From: an uncultured Hyphomicrobiales bacterium
GTDB taxonomy: Bacteria; Pseudomonadota; Alphaproteobacteria; Rhizobiales; Xanthobacteraceae
Reading direction: 5' to 3'
Assembly (NCBI GenBank): GCA_903878085.1
Contig: CAIRGJ010000031.1
Coordinates: forward strand, 1-38,966
DNA: 38,966 nucleotides
Within the stretch, counting starts at the first letter, position 1. Every line of letters starts with the position of its first letter. Below the pieces are notes generated by a model. The model made no database searches. It saw nothing but the letters and a program-made list of their open reading frames with translations, and was not told where the DNA came from. The position numbers were made by a program, and so were the translations under genes. This document shows, piece by piece, positions 32,240 through 38,966 of this stretch.

Positions 32240-32289
32240 GCATGACATCGCCGCGGCGGGCCTTTATGGTCCGCCGCATTCGCTTCCGG

Positions 32290-32365
32290 AGGAGTGTAGC
32301 TCAATTGGTAGAGCACCGGTCTCCAAAACCGGGGGTTGCAGGTTCGAGTCCTGCCACTCCTGCCA
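32290..32365 (+). tRNA. tRNA-Trp(CCA)
   Basis: Complete cloverleaf with acceptor AGGAGTG/CACTCCT, D arm GCTCAATTGGTAGAGC, anticodon arm CCGGT-CTCCAAA-ACCGG, T arm GCAGG-TTCGAGT-CCTGC, discriminator G and encoded CCA. Its position directly before secE is conserved in Proteobacteria. Confidence 0.97.
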
Positions 32366-32447
32366 GGCGGAATTCCGGGCAAAACCCGCCGGCGGTGATT
32401 AGATGGTAGCGTGTGACTAAGACGACTTGAGATCAGGACTTGGATAT

Positions 32448-32642
32448 ATGGCAACGTCTCCGTTCAAATTTATTCAGGAGGTCCGCGAAGAGACACGGAA
32501 GGTGACGTGGCCGTCGCGCAAGGAAACGATGATCACCACCGCGATGGTGTTCGTCATGGTGACGATCGCATCGATTTTCTTCCTGGTCGCGGATCAGGTG
32601 ATCCGCATTGCCGTCACCTTCGTGCTCGGCATCGGAAGTTAG
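32448..32642 (+). CDS. secE: preprotein translocase subunit SecE
   Basis: A short 64-aa SecE with the conserved cytoplasmic helix FKFIQEVREETRKVTWPSRKET followed by one membrane span (TTAMVFVMVTIASIFFLVADQ). It clamps SecY in the Sec translocon. The ATG at 32448 gives the usual N-terminus of alphaproteobacterial SecE. It lies between tRNA-Trp and nusG, the standard order. Confidence 0.96.
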   Translation: MATSPFKFIQEVREETRKVTWPSRKETMITTAMVFVMVTIASIFFLVADQVIRIAVTFVLGIGS

Positions 32643-32652
32643 GGCTAAGATA

Positions 32653-33213
32653 ATGAGCGATATCGGAACCGCCACGACGACCCGGCCCAAGCGCTGGTAC
32701 ATCGTCCATGCTTATTCGAACTTCGAGAAGAAGGTCGCCGAATCGATCCGCGAGCAGGCCAAGCAGCGCGGTCTTGAAGACCACTTCGATGAAGTTCTCG
32801 TCCCCGTCGAAACGGTGGTCGAAGTGCGCCGCGGACGCAAGGTCAACGCCGAGCGCAAGTTTTTTCCCGGCTACGTGCTGGTGAAGATGAGCCTGACCGA
32901 CGAGGTCTATCATCTCATCAAGAACACGCCGAAGGTCACCGGCTTCCTCGGCGCCGACAACAAGCCGATGCCGATCTCGGAAGCCGAAGCCAATCGCATC
33001 CTGCACCAGGTGCAGGAAGGCATCGAGCGGCCCAAGCCGTCGGTGTCGTTCGAAGTCGGCGAGCAGGTGCGCGTGTCGGACGGGCCGTTCGCCTCGTTCA
33101 ACGGCACCGTCGAGGAAGTCGACGAAGCGCGTTCGCGCGTCAAGGTCGCGGTCTCGATCTTCGGCCGCGCCACGCCGGTGGAACTGGAATTCGGTCAGGT
33201 GGAGAAGCTTTGA
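32653..33213 (+). CDS. nusG: transcription termination/antitermination factor NusG
   Basis: The 186-aa NusG has an N-terminal NGN domain (RWYIVHAYSNFEKKVAESI, RKFFPGYVLVKM, TGFLGADNKPMPIS) and a C-terminal KOW domain (FEVGEQVRVSDGPFASFNGTVEEVD, FGRATPVELEFGQVEKL). It binds RNA polymerase and couples it to Rho or ribosomes. The start at 32653 gives the usual length. It lies 10 bp after secE. Confidence 0.97.
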   Translation: MSDIGTATTTRPKRWYIVHAYSNFEKKVAESIREQAKQRGLEDHFDEVLVPVETVVEVRRGRKVNAERKFFPGYVLVKMSLTDEVYHLIKNTPKVTGFLGADNKPMPISEAEANRILHQVQEGIERPKPSVSFEVGEQVRVSDGPFASFNGTVEEVDEARSRVKVAVSIFGRATPVELEFGQVEKL

Positions 33214-33222
33214 CCGTGTAAA

Positions 33223-33246
33223 CACAAGGGCTATAAGGCCTTTGTG
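33223..33246 (+). promoter_or_regulatory. hairpin between nusG and rplK
   Basis: CACAAGGGC and GCCTTTGTG can form a nine-pair stem (one G-U) with a six-base loop. No T-run follows. It lies in the leader of the L11-L1 operon, where L1 autoregulation is known in other bacteria; that role is inferred. Confidence 0.4.
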
Positions 33247-33314
33247 ACATCAGAGACGTGGGAGGTGAGGCGGCCGCCAACCGTCAAAATCCGCACCACT
33301 AACAGGAGTAAGAC

Positions 33315-33743
33315 ATGGCTAAAAAAGTTACTGGATTCCTCAAACTGCAAGTGCCGGCTGGCGCTGCCAACCCGTCGCCCCCGATTGGGCCGGCGTTGGG
33401 TCAGCGCGGCCTGAACATCATGGAGTTCTGCAAAGCCTTCAACGCGCAGACTCAGAAGATGGAAAAGAACACACCGATCCCGGTGATCATCACCACCTAC
33501 CAGGATCGCTCCTTCACCTTCGAGCTCAAGACCCCGCCGGTATCCTTCTTCCTGAAGAAGGCGGCCAAGCTCGAAAGCGGCTCGAAGACGCCGGGCCGCG
33601 ATCTGGTCGGCAAGGTGACCAAGGCTCAGGTCAAGGAAATAGCCGAGCAGAAGATGAAAGATCTCAACTGCGATACGATCGAAGCCGCGATGAAGATGAT
33701 CGAAGGCTCAGCCCGCTCGATGGGCCTCGCGGTGGCGGAGTAA
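33315..33743 (+). CDS. rplK: 50S ribosomal protein L11
   Basis: 142 aa, typical length. The N-terminal domain ([34 protein letters not shown]) and the rRNA-binding C-terminal domain ([26 protein letters not shown]) are intact. It forms the GTPase-associated centre with 23S rRNA. AGGAG precedes the ATG. It lies 5 bp before rplA. Confidence 0.98.
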   Translation: MAKKVTGFLKLQVPAGAANPSPPIGPALGQRGLNIMEFCKAFNAQTQKMEKNTPIPVIITTYQDRSFTFELKTPPVSFFLKKAAKLESGSKTPGRDLVGKVTKAQVKEIAEQKMKDLNCDTIEAAMKMIEGSARSMGLAVAE

Positions 33744-33748
33744 CGATC

Positions 33749-34447
33749 ATGACAATCGGAAAACGTACCAAAGCCATCCGCGAAGGCGTCGATCGCGAAA
33801 AGGCCTACACGATCGCGGACGCGGTCAAGCTGGTGAAGGAACGCGCCAAGGCGAAGTTCGACGAGACCATCGAAATCTCGATGAATCTCGGCGTCGATCC
33901 CAAGCATGCCGACCAGATGGTCCGCGGCGTGGTGTTGTTGCCGAACGGCTCCGGCCGCACGATGCGGGTCGGCGTCTTCGCGCGCGGCGCCAAAGCGGAA
34001 GAGGCCAAGGCTGCCGGTGCCGACGTGGTCGGCGCGGAAGACCTGGTCGAAATCGTCAATAGCGGCAAGATCGACTTCGATCGCTGTATTGCCACGCCGG
34101 ACATGATGCCGCTGGTCGGACGCCTGGGTAAGGTGCTCGGTCCGCGCGGCATGATGCCGAACCCCAAGGTCGGCACCGTCACCATGGACATCGCCACTGC
34201 GGTGAAGGCGTCCAAGGGCGGTTCGGTCGAGTTCCGGGTCGAGAAGGCCGGCATCGTCCAGGCTGGCGTCGGCAAGGCCTCGTTCAGCGAGGAAAAGCTG
34301 GTCCAGAACATCATGGCGTTCGCCGACGCGGTGCAGAAGGCCAAGCCCCCGGGGGCCAAGGGTCACTACATCAACCGGGTCGCGATCTCCTCGACCATGG
34401 GTCCCGGCGTTAAAGTCGAGCCGAGCACGCTGTTTACGGTGCAATAA
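33749..34447 (+). CDS. rplA: 50S ribosomal protein L1
   Basis: 232 aa, typical length, with the L1 signature region ([22 protein letters not shown]) and conserved N-terminal half ([23 protein letters not shown]). It forms the L1 stalk at the E site and often represses its own operon. The following 640-bp gap separates it from rplJ and contains a strong hairpin. Confidence 0.98.
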   Translation: MTIGKRTKAIREGVDREKAYTIADAVKLVKERAKAKFDETIEISMNLGVDPKHADQMVRGVVLLPNGSGRTMRVGVFARGAKAEEAKAAGADVVGAEDLVEIVNSGKIDFDRCIATPDMMPLVGRLGKVLGPRGMMPNPKVGTVTMDIATAVKASKGGSVEFRVEKAGIVQAGVGKASFSEEKLVQNIMAFADAVQKAKPPGAKGHYINRVAISSTMGPGVKVEPSTLFTVQ

Positions 34448-34475
34448 GACACGACTTTCACGAGTATATTAAAGT

Positions 34476-34501
34476 GGCCGGTACCTTAGCGGGTGCCGGC
34501 C
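34476..34501 (+). terminator. hairpin after rplA
   Basis: GGCCGGTACC (34476-34485) pairs with GGTGCCGGCC (34492-34501), ten pairs with one G-T, loop of six. T-rich sequence (CCTTTTGCGGCCATTTTTG) follows at a short distance. It probably terminates or attenuates the rplK-rplA transcript. Confidence 0.6.
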
Positions 34502-35084
34502 ATTGCCTTTTGCGGCCATTTTTGACGGGGATTTCCGTTAAAAAAGGGCTTGGCAAAGGGGCTTGGACCCTCTAAATGAGCTGCATCGGGCGTGCCGGCC
34601 CTGTTTGTCGGCACGCCTTTGCGCGTCCCTAAAAACAAACAAATGGTGATCGGATCGCATTCCTTTTGGAGCTCCCGGCGGGATATCTGAAAGGGAAGAG
34701 GCCGCAGCCGTTCGTTATTTAAGGCGCGCAAGACCGTTTCTGGCAACAGAAACGGGCGACCTGTCCAAGACTGCAGGTGCCGATGCCGCAAGGCTGACGC
34801 TTAATCCCATCCCGTCCTGCGTGAGCAGGCGGGGGCCTTAAGAAGGCGGGGCCAGCATAGATGGGGAACAGACCCGAATTTGCGCAGGCTCACGCCTCGC
34901 GCCAAGTCGGTTCGAACCTCGGATACCCGGGTTCATGACCGCAGGTCATGTTTCTGGGGGGCAGGCTAACTCAAGCGTCGTCCTGCCCGGTTCGCTTCGC
35001 GTGAATCTTAAAGCGGGACGGCTGGTAGCAACCCGGCGGTTCCCGCGACATGCGGACAAACCGTCAACCGGAAAGAGCTTTGCA
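34502..35084 (+). promoter_or_regulatory. long leader of rplJ-rplL (probable L10 leader region)
   Basis: About 580 bp without a gene separate the rplA hairpin and the GTG of rplJ. The right half is strongly structured, with repeated GCGGGG/CCCGC-type arms (about 34810-34850 and 34925-35060). In most bacteria the L10-L7/L12 complex represses its own mRNA through such a leader. The assignment rests on position and structure, not on a recognised kink-turn. The in-frame extension of rplJ to 34935 reads as leader. Confidence 0.5.
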
Positions 35085-35603
35085 GTGGATCGAGCGGCAA
35101 AAGCAGAGTCCATCACCGAGCTGAGCGGGGTCTTCAAGACCTCGAACGTCGTGGTGGTGGCTCATTATGCGGGCCTCACGGTCGCCCAGATGCAGATTCT
35201 GCGTTCGCAGATGAAGCAGGCTGGCGGTCACGTGAAGGTCGCAAAAAACCGTCTCGCCAAGATCGCACTCAAGGACACCGACGTTGCCTCCATTGCGTCC
35301 CTGCTCAAGGGACCGACCGTGCTCGCCTACTCAGGCGACCCGGTGGCGGCACCGAAGGTTGCCGTCGATTTCGCCAAGGCGAACGAAGCGTTCGTCATTC
35401 TCGGCGGATCGATGGGCAAAACCGCTCTGGATTTGAACGGCGTCAAGGCACTCGCCTCGCTGCCGTCTCTGGATGAGCTGCGTGCCAAGATCGTCGGCCT
35501 CCTCGTGTCGCCGGCGACCAAGATCGCACAGCTCACCAACGCTCCCGCGGCCAAGGTCGCGCGCGTGATCCAAGCCTATGCATCCAAGAGCGCTGCGGCC
35601 TGA
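35085..35603 (+). CDS. rplJ: 50S ribosomal protein L10
   Basis: 172 aa starting at GTG 35085, giving the normal N-terminus ([35 protein letters not shown]). The open frame runs 50 codons further upstream, but that part is not L10-like and lies in the leader. GGAAAGAG precedes the GTG. The C-terminal helix that binds L7/L12 dimers is intact. L10 anchors the stalk with L11. Confidence 0.97.
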   Translation: MDRAAKAESITELSGVFKTSNVVVVAHYAGLTVAQMQILRSQMKQAGGHVKVAKNRLAKIALKDTDVASIASLLKGPTVLAYSGDPVAAPKVAVDFAKANEAFVILGGSMGKTALDLNGVKALASLPSLDELRAKIVGLLVSPATKIAQLTNAPAAKVARVIQAYASKSAAA

Positions 35604-35654
35604 CGGCTCAAAGCAAACTCACAAACTGGTTCGAACCTAAATAGGAACTGAACA

Positions 35655-36029
35655 ATGGCTGACTTGCAGAAGATCGTTGATGAACTGTCGACCCTGACCG
35701 TCCTCGAAGCGGCGGATCTGGCGAAGATGTTGGAAGAAAAGTGGGGCGTTTCCGCCGCCGCGGCTGTTGCCGTGGCTGCCGGTCCCGCCGGCGCCGGCGC
35801 TGCCGCCGCCGAAGAGAAGACCGAGTTCTCCGTGATCCTTGTCGCCGCCGGCGACAAGAAGATCGAGGTGATCAAGGAAGTGCGTGCGCTCACCGGTCTC
35901 GGGCTGAAAGAAGCCAAGGACCTGGTCGAAGGCGCGCCGAAGCCGGTCAAGGAAGGCGTCAACAAGGAAGAGGCCGACAAGATCAAGGCCACCTTGGAGA
36001 AGGTCGGCGCCAAGGTTGAGCTTAAGTAG
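35655..36029 (+). CDS. rplL: 50S ribosomal protein L7/L12
   Basis: 124 aa with the N-terminal dimerisation domain, an Ala/Gly-rich hinge (about residues 35-55) and the C-terminal factor-binding domain ([34 protein letters not shown]). AGGAAC precedes the ATG. It recruits translation GTPases. Standard position after rplJ. Confidence 0.98.
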   Translation: MADLQKIVDELSTLTVLEAADLAKMLEEKWGVSAAAAVAVAAGPAGAGAAAAEEKTEFSVILVAAGDKKIEVIKEVRALTGLGLKEAKDLVEGAPKPVKEGVNKEEADKIKATLEKVGAKVELK

Positions 36030-36051
36030 TCGAATACTTAGCTATATGAGG

Positions 36052-36075
36052 TCCCCGGGGGTCAGCCCCCGGGGA
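36052..36075 (+). terminator. perfect hairpin between rplL and rpoB
   Basis: TCCCCGGGGG and CCCCCGGGGA form a perfect ten-pair stem with a TCAG loop. Only ATTTC follows, so it is likely an attenuator giving less rpoBC than ribosomal mRNA, as known for this operon in other bacteria. Confidence 0.65.
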
Positions 36076-36306
36076 TTTCAAACCAAGAAGAATTAAGTGC
36101 GCGGACATACCGGGCACGGTGGAGGTGCCGCGAGACGGGTTTTTGGCCCGCTGGCGGACGAGATTGTGAAGAGTGCGGCGGTTCGGGCGCGGTCCGAATC
36201 ACATAGAAGTCGGTTAGCCCCGACGCTTGTCCCGATGGTCGCGATGGATTGCGGCTGTTAGGAGAGGCGCCCGCGCTGCCGCTAAAATCGAATCGAGAGA
36301 GAAACG

Positions 36307-38966
<2,660 letters not shown>

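Larger units (their letters stand above)
31771..32289. other. intergenic with repeat and tRNA relic
   Basis: The 519-bp gap holds the terminator, repeat copy 2, the 3' half of a tRNA-Gly (32071-32116) and, near the end, a TATAAT. A long minus-strand frame here is only the antisense of tRNA sequences. No protein gene is supported. Confidence 0.55.

Noticed and set aside
31906-32454. Minus-strand ORF of 182 aa
   Set aside because: It contains the translated antisense of tRNA-Trp and of the tRNA-Gly relic, a well-known source of false proteins.
34486-34791. Minus-strand ORF of 101 aa between rplA and rplJ
   Set aside because: It spans the terminator hairpin and leader structure and lacks domain features.

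Overview
This is a high-GC alphaproteobacterial chromosome segment. The right end carries the order tRNA-Trp, secE, nusG, rplK, rplA, rplJ, rplL, rpoB, and its ribosomal and RpoB proteins read like those of Hyphomicrobiales. The many Bug/TctC receptors, SCP2-type thiolase-fold proteins and FNR/FixK boxes suggest the Bradyrhizobiaceae/Xanthobacteraceae neighbourhood. The genus cannot be fixed from the sequence alone.

Layout. (1) 1-832: an unrecognised 171-aa protein, possibly the tail of an upstream gene, and a long perfect inverted repeat. (2) 833-872: the 5' half of a tRNA-Gly(TCC). The intact copy is at 22222-22295, so the two bracket about 21 kb of accessory catabolic genes. (3) 1377-10028: an IclR-type regulator diverging from an operon of CoA-transferase, Bug/TctC receptor, thiolase-fold protein, DUF35 protein, second thiolase-fold protein, acyl-CoA ligase and second receptor. 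(4) 10137-10492: a perfect FNR/FixK box ahead of a small four-cysteine protein. (5) 10547-21922: an amidase diverging from a second operon of DUF2848 protein, GntR/FCD regulator, cupin, FAD monooxygenase, amidase, UbiD-type decarboxylase and an NMT1/SsuABC-like ABC importer with two binding proteins. (6) 22660-25341: a stand-alone Cache sensor and a chemoreceptor split by a frameshift. (7) 25584-31308: a second perfect FNR/FixK box, then a His/Cys-rich exported protein, a YtkA/FixH-like protein and a CusB/CusA-type metal efflux pair. (8) 31309-32289: a palindromic dispersed repeat in two copies, a small exported protein with a terminator, and the 3' half of a tRNA-Gly. (9) 32290-38966: tRNA-Trp and the secE-nusG-rpl-rpoB block, running off the right edge.

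How it works together (inference). Operon 3 looks built to take up an organic acid, activate it to a CoA thioester and cleave the carbon chain with thiolase-fold/DUF35 enzymes. Both thiolase-fold proteins lack the catalytic Cys and the GHP His, so a retro-aldolase role is more likely than classical thiolysis. Operon 5 looks like uptake of a nitrogen-bearing or aromatic compound, amide hydrolysis, prenylated-FMN decarboxylation and flavin-dependent hydroxylation. The substrate is not identifiable.

The most startling observation is in rpoB. An amber codon and two non-synonymous changes at near-invariant positions fall within 47 nt of rifampicin-resistance cluster I, while the frame stays open on both sides. 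With the chemoreceptor frameshift in a GC tract, sequence error is the first hypothesis, but it should be tested.
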